Shown: in pieces, positions 10,966 through 20,491 of the stretch | Numbering within the stretch: position 1 is the stretch's first letter | Layout: every line of letters starts with the position of its first letter | NCBI GenBank assembly: GCA_945862325.1 | Contig: CAMAXZ010000017.1 | Span: forward strand, 1 to 64,000 | Length of the DNA: 64,000 nucleotides | Origin: Klebsiella pneumoniae | GTDB lineage: Bacteria; Myxococcota_A; UBA796; SXON01 | Reading direction: 5' to 3' | The notes under the pieces: model-generated | What the model saw: only the letters and a program-made list of their open reading frames with translations | Databases searched by the model: none | Told to the model about the DNA's origin: nothing | Position numbers and translations under genes: made by a program

Positions 10966-11256
10966 ATGAAGTTCCGTCCGCTCTACGACCGCGTCCTCGT
11001 CAAGCGCGTCACCACCGAAGCCCGCAGCGCCGGTGGCCTCATCATCCCCGACTCCGCCAAGGAGAAGCCGCAGGAGGCGGAAGTCATCGCCGTCGGCTCC
11101 GGCCGCGTCCTCGAGGACGGCAACGTCCGTCCCGTCAGCGTCGCCGTGGGCGACCGCGTGCTGTTCGGCAAGTACACGGGCGACGAAATCAAGCTCGAAG
11201 GTGAGGAGCACATCATCCTGCGCGAGGAAGACATCCTCGCCGTGCTCGAGAAGTAG
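10966..11256 (+). CDS. groES: Co-chaperonin GroES, copy 1
   Basis: 96 residues, normal length. It starts [15 protein letters not shown] and has a mobile loop ([19 protein letters not shown]) that caps the GroEL ring, plus the core [17 protein letters not shown]. The track ORF begins 27 codons earlier; the ATG at 10966 is preferred because it begins the family alignment and has GGAG seven bases upstream. It forms a bicistronic unit with groEL1, 39 bases downstream. It is divergent in sequence from the copy at 41278, so the two are paralogs and not a recent duplication. Confidence 0.96.
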   Translation: MKFRPLYDRVLVKRVTTEARSAGGLIIPDSAKEKPQEAEVIAVGSGRVLEDGNVRPVSVAVGDRVLFGKYTGDEIKLEGEEHIILREEDILAVLEK

Positions 11257-12963
<1,707 letters not shown>

Positions 12964-12994
12964 CGGTCCGGGCGGGGCTACCTCGCCGAAGGGC

Positions 12995-13029
12995 GCGGCC
13001 CGGGCAACCGCCCGGGCCGCCTCGTTTTT
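12995..13029 (+). terminator. Rho-independent terminator after groEL1
   Basis: An 11-base-pair perfect GC stem (GCGGCCCGGGC / GCCCGGGCCGC) with a four-base AACC loop is followed by CTCGTTTTT. It ends the groES1-groEL1 transcript 21 bases before the next gene. Confidence 0.9.
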
Positions 13030-13050
13030 GGGACCGGGATAGCGAGAGGC

Positions 13051-13842
13051 ATGCCCATCCGCGCCGAACGCCTCGACGATGTCCTGCTGTTGACGATCGA
13101 ACGTCCGGAGCGACGAAACGCCCTGGATCTCGACCTCTGGCACGCCCTGCGCGACGCGTGCGTGGGCGCGGACGGCGTGCGCGCGGTGGTGCTGACCGGG
13201 GCAGGCGGTCACTTCTGCGCCGGAATGGACCTGAACGCGGACAACCCGCTCGTGGCGCAGATCGCGCCGGCGGTGTTCGAGGGGCGCGAGGGTCCCGCCT
13301 ACGCCACCATCCGGGAGCTCAAGGAGTGTGTGGGGGCGCTCGCCGACGTGCAGGTCCCGACGTTCGCGGCCATCGAAGGGGCGTGCCTCGGCAGCGGCCT
13401 CGAGGTCGCGCTGGCCTGCGACGTGCGCATCGCCGCGAGAAACGCCACCATCGGCATCCCTGAGGTCGCGGTGGGCATGGTCCCCGACGTCGGCGGCTGC
13501 GCGCGCCTGACGCGCCTCGTCGGCCCCGGCCGCGCCGCGGACCTCATCGTCACCGGTCGGCGCATCGACGGCGACGAGGCGTATCGCCTCGGGGTGGTCG
13601 AGCGCGTGGTGGAGCCCGGCGAGGCCCTGAACGTGGCCCTGGCCGCGGCCAGGCAAGCGGCCGCAAACGCCCCGGTGGCCGTGCGCATGGCGCTGCGGGT
13701 CGTGCGCGTGGCGCCCGACCTGGGCCTCGACGAGGCGCTCTCGACCGAGACGCAAGCGGGGGTCGTCGCGCTGACCAGCGGCGAGCCCGCGGAGGGGCTC
13801 GCGGCGTTCGCCGAGCGACGCGCCCCGCGCTGGCCCGCATGA
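13051..13842 (+). CDS. Enoyl-CoA hydratase/isomerase family protein
   Basis: 263 residues, typical crotonase length. The fold is shown by IERPERRNALD near the N-terminus, the oxyanion-hole segment AGGHFCAGMDL and the second one IEGACLGSGLEVALACDVRIAA. The residues corresponding to the two catalytic glutamates of true hydratases are not clearly conserved as a pair (GIPEVAVGMVPDVGG carries one acidic position), so the exact reaction on the acyl-CoA is open. It overlaps lnt by ATGA, an odd partnership. A TAGCGA box five bases before the ATG, or the weak GAGAGG overlapping it, could serve as expression signal. Confidence 0.88.
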   Translation: MPIRAERLDDVLLLTIERPERRNALDLDLWHALRDACVGADGVRAVVLTGAGGHFCAGMDLNADNPLVAQIAPAVFEGREGPAYATIRELKECVGALADVQVPTFAAIEGACLGSGLEVALACDVRIAARNATIGIPEVAVGMVPDVGGCARLTRLVGPGRAADLIVTGRRIDGDEAYRLGVVERVVEPGEALNVALAAARQAAANAPVAVRMALRVVRVAPDLGLDEALSTETQAGVVALTSGEPAEGLAAFAERRAPRWPA

Positions 13843-15425
13843 GCGCCGCCCCCGCCGCGTCGACGGTCGCCGAGGCAGGCCGCCGCGCCGGCGACCTCCC
13901 GCGCTACGCCGCCGCGGCGCTGTCCGGCGTGGGGCTGGTGCTCGTGTCGCCCCCGGTGTCGGCCACGTGGCTCGAGTGGTTTCTGTTCGTGCCTTTCCTC
14001 GTCGTGCTCGACCCGGAGCGCCCACGGTTGAACTTCCGTGTCGGCTACCTCGCGGGGTTCGTCGCGATCTACGCAATTTTCTCATGGCTGATCGACACGA
14101 TTCACACCTTCGGCCAGCTGCCGGTGCCGGTCGCGATGGCCGTCCTCGCGCTGTTCGCCGCGGTGTGGGGCCTGCCGTACGGCGCGCTCGCGTGGGCGGC
14201 CCCGATGCTGCGGCGCCGCTTCGGCGGCTGGTGGGTGCTCGCGGTCCCGTCGTTCTGGGTCACGCTGGAGTACCTCCAGCCCGCGCTGTTCCCGTATTAC
14301 CTCGGCGGTTGTCAGTATCGCGCGCCGTGGGTCTGGCAGTCGGCGAGCGTGGTCGGGGCGCTCGGTCTGAGCTGGTTCGTGTTCCTGGTCAACACGACGC
14401 TCGCCGAGGCGGTGTTGGCCTTCCGCGAGGGCCGGCGGCCCCCCTGGGCGACGCTCGGCGTCGTCGCGTTCCTGTTCCTCGGGAACCTCGGCTACGGCGC
14501 ATGGCGACACGCCCACGTCGAGGCCGCGCTCGCCGAGGCGCCGGTGCTCAGGGTGGCGGTGCTGCAGCAGGGGGTGACGATGGTCACGCGCCTGAAGGAC
14601 CGCGGCTCCACGATCCTGAAGTCCTGGATCAAGCTGACGCAGGAGGCCGCCGCGAAGGACCCCGACCTCGTCGTCTGGCCGGAGGGCTCGATCTACTCGC
14701 GCGACCCCTCGAAGGGCGACTACGCCACGATCCTCGGCAAGCTGGCCAAGGCCGGCGACTTCCACCTCGTGCTCGGCGGCGGCACGCACGAGCCGGACCC
14801 GGTCGACGTCGAGAAGTTCCGCAGCTGGAACTCGGTCTACATGTTCCGGCCGGACGGCACGGTCGGCGGCCGGTACGACAAGATGGTGCCGCTGCCCTTC
14901 GGCGAGTACCTCCCCTTCCCCTTCGCCTTCCTGCGTCCGTACGTCGCGGGGATCGGCAACTTCCGCGCCGGCGACTCCCTGACCCAGTTCGAGGTCGACG
15001 GGCTCACGTTCTCCACGCCCATCTGCTACGAGGCGATCCTCGAGCGCCAGATGTTGCGCATGTCGGACGTCGACTTCTACGTGAACGTCACCAACGACGC
15101 CTGGTTCGGGGACACCGCCGCGCCGCACCAGCACGCCATGCTCTCGGCCGTGCACGCGATGGAGTTCGGACGGCCGATGTTGCGAATCGCGTACACGGGC
15201 GTGGGGATGGTCGTCGAGCCGCACGGCGAGATCCCGTACGAGACGAAGCCCTACACCGACGTGGCGGACGTGGTGCCCCTCCGCGTCGCGACCTTCGAAA
15301 CCCCCTACCGCACGTGGGGGCGCCTGTTCCCGCTGCTCGCCGCGCTCTCCGGCGCCGTGCTCGTCCTCGTCGCGTGGCGAGACGCCCGCAAGAACCCCGT
15401 CACATCCAAGGACGCCCCGTCGTAG
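13839..15425 (+). CDS. lnt: Apolipoprotein N-acyltransferase
   Basis: 528 residues. About six N-terminal transmembrane helices (ending near residue 225) are followed by a periplasmic nitrilase domain. The catalytic triad is visible as Glu in VVWPEGSIY, Lys in RYDKMVPLPFGEYLPF and Cys in TPICYEAI. A last helix (LFPLLAALSGAVLVLVAW) is at the C-terminus. The enzyme adds the third acyl chain to the N-terminal cysteine of lipoproteins, and this window encodes many lipoproteins. It overlaps the crotonase gene by four bases and abuts the ECF sigma gene. Confidence 0.94.
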   Translation: MSAAPAASTVAEAGRRAGDLPRYAAAALSGVGLVLVSPPVSATWLEWFLFVPFLVVLDPERPRLNFRVGYLAGFVAIYAIFSWLIDTIHTFGQLPVPVAMAVLALFAAVWGLPYGALAWAAPMLRRRFGGWWVLAVPSFWVTLEYLQPALFPYYLGGCQYRAPWVWQSASVVGALGLSWFVFLVNTTLAEAVLAFREGRRPPWATLGVVAFLFLGNLGYGAWRHAHVEAALAEAPVLRVAVLQQGVTMVTRLKDRGSTILKSWIKLTQEAAAKDPDLVVWPEGSIYSRDPSKGDYATILGKLAKAGDFHLVLGGGTHEPDPVDVEKFRSWNSVYMFRPDGTVGGRYDKMVPLPFGEYLPFPFAFLRPYVAGIGNFRAGDSLTQFEVDGLTFSTPICYEAILERQMLRMSDVDFYVNVTNDAWFGDTAAPHQHAMLSAVHAMEFGRPMLRIAYTGVGMVVEPHGEIPYETKPYTDVADVVPLRVATFETPYRTWGRLFPLLAALSGAVLVLVAWRDARKNPVTSKDAPS

Positions 15426-15433
15426 TGAAGGCG

Positions 15434-15964
15434 ATGGCTGCGGACGTGACCGCGTCCGACGAGGCGCTGATGGACAGGGTCAAGCAGGGCGAGCTCGCCG
15501 CGTTCGACGCGTTGTATGCCCGGTGGCAAGCGCCGATCTACGGCTACGCGCTCCGCATGACCCGTCAGGACGAAGCCGCCGACGACGTGTTCCAAGACAC
15601 GTTCCTCAAGCTCTACCGGGGCCGCGCCGCGTGGTCGTCCGGACACGGCACGTTCAAGAGCTGGATCTACCGCATCGCCACGAACGCCATGCGGGATCGC
15701 GTGCGCCGGGCCGCTCGGCGCCCGGAGGAGCCGGAGGTGGAGCGCGGCGCCCCCCCCGACGACGTACCGAGCCGCGTCACGTTGGAACGGGCGCTCGGCG
15801 CGCTGCCGGAGCCGATGCGCGAAGCCTTCCTGCTCGGCGCCGTTCACGGGCTCGACCACAACGAGCTCGCCGCCGCCCTCGACATCTCGCCCGAGAACGC
15901 GCGCGCCCGCGTCTCTCGCGCACGCGCGCGCCTGCGCGAGCTGTTGGGCGAGGTGGACGCGTGA
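15434..15964 (+). CDS. ECF-type RNA polymerase sigma factor
   Basis: About 176 residues. Region 2 is seen as AFDALYARWQAPIYGYALRMT and DVFQDTFLKLYRG, and region 4 as ALPEPMREAFLLGAVHGLDHNELA with an HTH (DISPENARARVSRARARLRE). The track ORF runs far upstream but that part is antisense-like shadow of lnt. ATG 15434 is my choice; a GTG at 15425 that overlaps the lnt stop adds three residues and has AAGGA 12 bases upstream. The stop overlaps the next start (GTGA), coupling it to the anti-sigma-like gene. It presumably directs an envelope regulon, possibly this operon. Confidence 0.9.
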   Translation: MAADVTASDEALMDRVKQGELAAFDALYARWQAPIYGYALRMTRQDEAADDVFQDTFLKLYRGRAAWSSGHGTFKSWIYRIATNAMRDRVRRAARRPEEPEVERGAPPDDVPSRVTLERALGALPEPMREAFLLGAVHGLDHNELAAALDISPENARARVSRARARLRELLGEVDA

Positions 15965-16602
15965 CGCTCCTCGCGCCCGACGCCCTGCGCGCGCTCCGCG
16001 ACATCGAGCCGCCGGCCCGGCTCGTCGCGGAGACACGCGAACTCGTGCGCGACGCCGCCTTCGACGGAGGGTTCGCGGCCATGGCCGCGGTCGAGCCGCC
16101 AGGCGCCCTGGTGTCGCGCGTCGCCGACGCCGTGGCGCGTGAGGCCCGTCCGCGGCGGCCCGCAGCGTACGCCGCGCTCGGAGGCGCGTTGGCGCTCGCC
16201 GCCGCGGTCGTCCTGTCGATGCGCCCTCCGGCCACGGTCGTGGCGCCGGCCGGCAGCCTCGTCGAGCGCGGCGAGGGCGTACGCGCCCCCGAGATTTCGC
16301 TCGAGGTCGCGGTGGCGCCCGCGGGGGGCGGCGCTCCACGTCGCGCGTCCGCGTCGGACGCGGGCGCGGCAGGCGATGTCCTGGCGTTCGCCGTACGCTC
16401 TGACGTCGGCGGCGACGGCGTCCTCAGGCGCGACGGCGCGCTCGTGTGGGCCGGGCCCATCTCGGCGGGGCGGACGGAGGTCCCGGTCGCCTGGGGGCGC
16501 GAGCCGGGTGAAGGATCGGCTACCTTCGAGCTGACCGTGTCCACGGTCGACGCCACTTCCTCCGTTCGCTTCTCGGCGGCGCCGGTCCGCCAGGGTCCAT
16601 GA
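15961..16602 (+). CDS. Putative membrane anti-sigma protein
   Basis: 213 residues from a GTG start overlapping the sigma-factor stop. The first 65 residues are a helical cytoplasmic part with ALRALRDIEPPARLV, followed by one transmembrane helix (YAALGGALALAAAVVLSM) and a periplasmic beta-rich part. No zinc-binding HxxxCxxC anti-sigma motif is present, so recognition is by position and topology only. It lies between an ECF sigma factor and a secreted caspase-like protein and overlaps both by four bases. The extracytoplasmic domain could sense an envelope signal. Confidence 0.62.
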   Translation: MTLLAPDALRALRDIEPPARLVAETRELVRDAAFDGGFAAMAAVEPPGALVSRVADAVAREARPRRPAAYAALGGALALAAAVVLSMRPPATVVAPAGSLVERGEGVRAPEISLEVAVAPAGGGAPRRASASDAGAAGDVLAFAVRSDVGGDGVLRRDGALVWAGPISAGRTEVPVAWGREPGEGSATFELTVSTVDATSSVRFSAAPVRQGP

Positions 16603-18203
16603 TGCTGCTCGCCCTCCTCCCCTTCGCCCACGCGGCCGCGCTTCCGGCGCCGAGCGGCGTCGTCGCGACGGCGCACGCCCCGCGCCGTGTCGCGGTGGTC
16701 GTCGGCGTGCAGGACTACGCCGACCCGGCGCTGCGCGGCCTGCGCTGGGCAGAGAAGGACGCGGCGGACGTCGCGCGGGTGCTCGGCAGCGCCGATGTGG
16801 GAGGGTTCTCCTCGGTCGAGGTCCTCAGCGGCGCGGCGCTCACGTCCCGCGAAGCGCTGTGGTCGGCCCTCCGGCGCGTCACCGACAGCCTCGGGCGCGA
16901 CGACACCTTCCTCCTGTACCTCTCGGGGCACGGCACGCTCACGCTCGACCCCACCGCGGGCACGCGCCTCTGGTTCCTGCCGTCCGACGGCCGGCTCGAC
17001 GCGCCCGAGTCCACCGGGGTGTCGATCGAGGAGCTCGAGGCGTGGGTCAACGAGCTCCCTGCGCGTCGCCGGGTGCTCGTCCTCGACACCTGCCACAACG
17101 GCCGCGTCGGCTCCAAGTCCTCGTTGACCGCGGCCACCACGACCCGGCTCGGGGAGCTCCGCGGCGAGCCCCCGTCACCGCGCCCGGGTCGCGAAGTCTC
17201 CGAGTCGGAAGCCCGGCTGTACGCCGCCCAGTACCACCAGCCCGCGATGGAGGACCCTGAGCTCCAGAACGGCGTGTACACCCACTTCCTGCTCGACGGG
17301 CTCACCGCGGGCCGCACGGTCGCGGATCTCGACCGCGACGGCCTGGTCGACGTGGCGGAGGCCCACGCGTACGCGCGCGACCGGACGATCGCCCGGACAG
17401 GCGGAGCGCAGGTACCCCGCGCCGAATACCGAATCGTCGGGCGCGAGGAGATCTACCTCTCCGGGCGGCCGGACAGCCGCTCGACCGCCGAGCGTGCCTT
17501 GGCGACGGCCTACGATGCCGTCCTGTCGCGCGCGCGCCTGCTGATCGACGGCACCCCGCGCGGCGAGCTGCCGGGTCTGTACGCCGTCGAGCCGGGCGTC
17601 CGCGACGTGGAGATCCGCGCGGCCGACGGCCGCACGGTCGTAAAGCGGAAGCACCGGTTCGTCGCCGGTAACATGACCGCGCTGGAGGACCTGCTGGCCG
17701 AGCGTCGGTCGTCCGTCGGCGTTGCCCTGGGCGTGAGCGCGACGGACGCCGAGGGTTGGGAGGGGTTCGCGCCGTCGTTGATGCTGACGGTGGCGCAGCC
17801 CGTGCGCACGTCTGGAAACCTTCGGTGGGACCTCCACCTCGCGGCGTCGGGCTTCGGTGCGGAGTGGGAGGCGACGCGCGGCTACGCCGGCGACGCCACG
17901 CTCGGCACGACCGTCGGCACCTACGCCGGGCCGATGTGGTTCGGCGCCACCGTGGGCGCGCGCGCGCCGTGGCGCTCCGCCCTGGCGGAGGCCACGACGA
18001 CGCCGGACCCGACCCCAAAGAACCTGCCACAGGCCTACCTCACCGGGTCGGCCGGGCTCGCGGCGGGCGCCGAGGTTCCGTTGGGGGCCGGCCGCGTCGT
18101 CACGTTCCGCCTCGACGGGTGGGGCACCCCGACGCAGTGGGACGGCCGCTGGGAGCTCTCCGCGGGCGGAGCCGCCCGCGTCGGTGTCGCCTTCCGCGAC
18201 TGA
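16599..18203 (+). CDS. Secreted caspase-fold (peptidase C14) protein with barrel-like C-terminus
   Basis: 534 residues. A signal peptide (MMLLALLPFAHAAALP) precedes a C14 domain: strand VAVVVGVQDYADP, catalytic His in LYLSGHGT near residue 110 and catalytic Cys in LVLDTCHNG near residue 164, both intact. From about 365 to the end the sequence alternates small and hydrophobic residues in beta-barrel style (LGVSATDAEGWEGF, GPMWFGATVGAR, ending RVGVAFRD), like an outer-membrane or surface anchor. Between them is a PEGA-like beta segment (ARLLIDGTPRGELPGLY). It is the last gene of a sigma/anti-sigma/caspase operon. Bacterial caspase homologs serve in proteolytic signalling or cell death; the target here is unknown. 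Confidence 0.85.
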   Translation: MMLLALLPFAHAAALPAPSGVVATAHAPRRVAVVVGVQDYADPALRGLRWAEKDAADVARVLGSADVGGFSSVEVLSGAALTSREALWSALRRVTDSLGRDDTFLLYLSGHGTLTLDPTAGTRLWFLPSDGRLDAPESTGVSIEELEAWVNELPARRRVLVLDTCHNGRVGSKSSLTAATTTRLGELRGEPPSPRPGREVSESEARLYAAQYHQPAMEDPELQNGVYTHFLLDGLTAGRTVADLDRDGLVDVAEAHAYARDRTIARTGGAQVPRAEYRIVGREEIYLSGRPDSRSTAERALATAYDAVLSRARLLIDGTPRGELPGLYAVEPGVRDVEIRAADGRTVVKRKHRFVAGNMTALEDLLAERRSSVGVALGVSATDAEGWEGFAPSLMLTVAQPVRTSGNLRWDLHLAASGFGAEWEATRGYAGDATLGTTVGTYAGPMWFGATVGARAPWRSALAEATTTPDPTPKNLPQAYLTGSAGLAAGAEVPLGAGRVVTFRLDGWGTPTQWDGRWELSAGGAARVGVAFRD

Positions 18204-18218
18204 GCGACTTCCACGGCG

Positions 18219-18224
18219 TATAAT
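18219..18224 (+). promoter_or_regulatory. Consensus -10 box TATAAT before the gene at 18233
   Basis: A perfect TATAAT ends eight bases before the ATG. The expected -35 position has only GCGACT (3 of 6). A transcript from here would start at or next to the ATG, and no Shine-Dalgarno is present, which suggests leaderless translation. Confidence 0.5.
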
Positions 18225-18232
18225 CGCCAGCA

Positions 18233-19642
18233 ATGACCGGCCTGTCGCGTCTCGAATTGGCGGTGCTCACCGGGCTGGCTGCCTCGGTTGCGGCGATGAT
18301 GCTCGCGGCGTCGGGTGCGCTCTACGCGCCGCCGTACGGCGAGGACGCCACGTTCTGGGGGGCGCGCGCGATCCGGCTCGCCGCGGGAGAGATCGCCGGC
18401 GAACACCCTCCGGCCTGGCCAGCCGTCGTCGCCCTCGTCGCGGGCCTGACCGGCCTCGACGTCGGCCGCGCCGGCCAGATGCTGGCGATCACAGCGTTTT
18501 CCCTCTTTCCTCCCACGCTCGCAATCGCCGCGGCCGCGTGGTCCGACGGCCCGGACGCGAAGTCCGTGGCGCGCTGGGCCGGTTGGACGAGCCTCGCGTT
18601 GCCGAACCTCGCGGCTTGGGCGGGCAGGGTCGAGCCGACCACCGCCCTCGTCTGGCTCGCGGTGGCGGCGGCGGCGGTCGGCCACCCCAGGGCCGGAACG
18701 TTCGCGGCCGCCTTCGCAGCCTTTGCCTGCGGGGCGATGCCTCTGGTGAAGGAGAACGGCCTCCTGCTGGGCGCCGCGGTCGCGGCCGCGATCGCCTACG
18801 CCCGCCGCGCGGACCGCGGGGTGATGGCGGCGGCGTGGAGCGTCGGGCTCGTCGCGGCGTTGGCGGTCCTGGCGCTGGGCGGCGCGCCCGCCGGCGAGCG
18901 CACCGCCTTGCCGTTCGCGGACGCCACCGCGGCCGTGTGGTCTGGACGCCTGCCCGCGGCGATGGCGAGCCCGGAGGTGCCTTCCGTGTGGATCCCGCGC
19001 GCGCTCGTTCACGCCATCCGGCCGGAGTCGCACCCGCTCACCCGCGCCCTCGCGTTGTCGGGAATCCACGCCTTGCGCCTCCTCGCCATCGGCGGGCCCT
19101 GGTTCGGCCTGGGTTTCGCCGCGATCTGGGCCTTGTGGCGCGAGGGGCGGCTCGGGCAGCCCCTGCCGGTCCTCGGGGTCGCACTGCTGGCCACGACGCT
19201 GCCCGGCTTCGCCATCGTCGTGCAGGGGCGCCACGTCCAGCCTGGCCTCCTCGGCGCCGTGCTCTTGCTCGCGTGCGCCGCCCGGGCGCTCCCGGCGGGC
19301 GTCCGCGTCGCCGCGCTCGCGTGCGCGTCCGTCTGGGGGGCGGCTCGTCTGTTGCGCCAAGAGGTCCCGCATGCCAGCTTCGTCGCGCGCTGCGCGTCCG
19401 CGGAGGTGGACGCGCTCGCCGCCGCGCGGGCGCACGCCGGCGACGCCGTCTGCGGGCGGGACGCCTGGGTCACGTTTCGCACGGGCAGGCCCGCGCACTG
19501 CACGGATGAACGCTGGGAGATCCGCGCGTCGCACCGCGCCGCCCGCCCACGGGGCACCGACGCGCCCCGACCCCACGCGGACGCGCGTCGTCTGGGCACG
19601 TTCGCGTGCCGCGGCGAGCTGTGGCTCGTGCCACCCCCGTGA
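18233..19642 (+). CDS. Polytopic membrane protein, glycosyltransferase-C-like
   Basis: 469 residues with about ten transmembrane helices and an N-terminal luminal loop between helices 1 and 2 that contains YGEDATFWGARAIRLAAGE. An acidic residue in the first large loop and a multi-helix body are the layout of GT-C lipid-linked sugar transferases (PMT/ArnT-like), but I see no firm family signature. The C-terminal third is a soluble segment of about 90 residues holding four cysteines, probably in disulfide pairs. It is monocistronic between the caspase operon and the thioesterase gene. Confidence 0.6.
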   Translation: MTGLSRLELAVLTGLAASVAAMMLAASGALYAPPYGEDATFWGARAIRLAAGEIAGEHPPAWPAVVALVAGLTGLDVGRAGQMLAITAFSLFPPTLAIAAAAWSDGPDAKSVARWAGWTSLALPNLAAWAGRVEPTTALVWLAVAAAAVGHPRAGTFAAAFAAFACGAMPLVKENGLLLGAAVAAAIAYARRADRGVMAAAWSVGLVAALAVLALGGAPAGERTALPFADATAAVWSGRLPAAMASPEVPSVWIPRALVHAIRPESHPLTRALALSGIHALRLLAIGGPWFGLGFAAIWALWREGRLGQPLPVLGVALLATTLPGFAIVVQGRHVQPGLLGAVLLLACAARALPAGVRVAALACASVWGAARLLRQEVPHASFVARCASAEVDALAAARAHAGDAVCGRDAWVTFRTGRPAHCTDERWEIRASHRAARPRGTDAPRPHADARRLGTFACRGELWLVPPP

Positions 19643-19702
19643 GCCGCGCCCGCGTCGCCGTCTCCGCCGAGCGGCCTTCCACCGGGTGATACATCGCCGA
19701 CG

Positions 19703-20491
19703 ATGGTCGACCTCCGCATCCCTCGGCACGCCTGTACGCCCCGGGACACATCGCGCGCGGGCGACCTCTGGCGCCTCGTGCAGGAGGTGGCGGTGCGCGC
19801 GTCGGAGGACGCCGGCTGGCCCCCCTCGCGGTACCGGCGCTCGGGCACCGGCTTCATCGTCCGGCGCATGTCGGGGCTCCACCTGCGCGAGGCCACGTAC
19901 GGCGAGCGACTGGTGGGCACCACGCGGATCACCGACGTCCGAAGGGGCATGGTGATGCAGCGCGCCACGGAGCTCCGGGACACGACCGACCGCGACGTCC
20001 TCCGCACCACGGCGGACTGGGTCTTCATGGGCCCGGGCGTCGACGGCCGCCTCGCCCCCGCGCGCGCCGACCGCGAGCTCCTCGAGGCCCTCGCCGGCCA
20101 CGCGCTCACCGGCGGGTCGGGTCCGGACCTCCCCTCGGTCCCGGACGTCGCGCCTCGCGCGCTCCCTCCGTTGGAGGTCGAGCCCTGGTGGACGGAGATG
20201 GACCCCATGGGCCACGTGAACCACCCGCGCTACGTGGACTGGTGCGACGAGGCGGTGGCGCGATGGCTCGCCGCGCGCGGGGTCGACCCGATCGGCGTCA
20301 TCCCGAGGTTCGAACAGGTCGTGTTTCGATCCGCCGCGGTGGCCGGGGGCAGCGTACGGGTCGAGGCGACGCAGACCGGCGCCGGCGCGGACGAGGCTCG
20401 GTTCGACGTGGCCATCACGTCCGCCGGCGAGCGCGTGTGCGAAGCGACGCTCGTACGGGCACATCTCGGCGGGGCCGCGGCGTGGCGCTGA
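19703..20491 (+). CDS. Double-hotdog thioesterase, acyl-ACP thioesterase-like
   Basis: 262 residues with two hotdog halves. The first contains VRRMSGLHLREATYGERL. The second contains the typical helix start MDPMGHVNHPRYVDWCDEAV, where the Asp and the Asn-His pair are the usual catalytic residues of this fold. Two tandem hotdog domains in about 260 residues is the layout of FatA/FatB-type acyl-ACP thioesterases and of some acyl-CoA thioesterases. The substrate is uncertain. A GATACAT box about eight bases before the ATG and no Shine-Dalgarno point again to a leaderless transcript. The following lipoprotein gene starts 10 bases before its stop. Confidence 0.82.
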   Translation: MVDLRIPRHACTPRDTSRAGDLWRLVQEVAVRASEDAGWPPSRYRRSGTGFIVRRMSGLHLREATYGERLVGTTRITDVRRGMVMQRATELRDTTDRDVLRTTADWVFMGPGVDGRLAPARADRELLEALAGHALTGGSGPDLPSVPDVAPRALPPLEVEPWWTEMDPMGHVNHPRYVDWCDEAVARWLAARGVDPIGVIPRFEQVVFRSAAVAGGSVRVEATQTGAGADEARFDVAITSAGERVCEATLVRAHLGGAAAWR

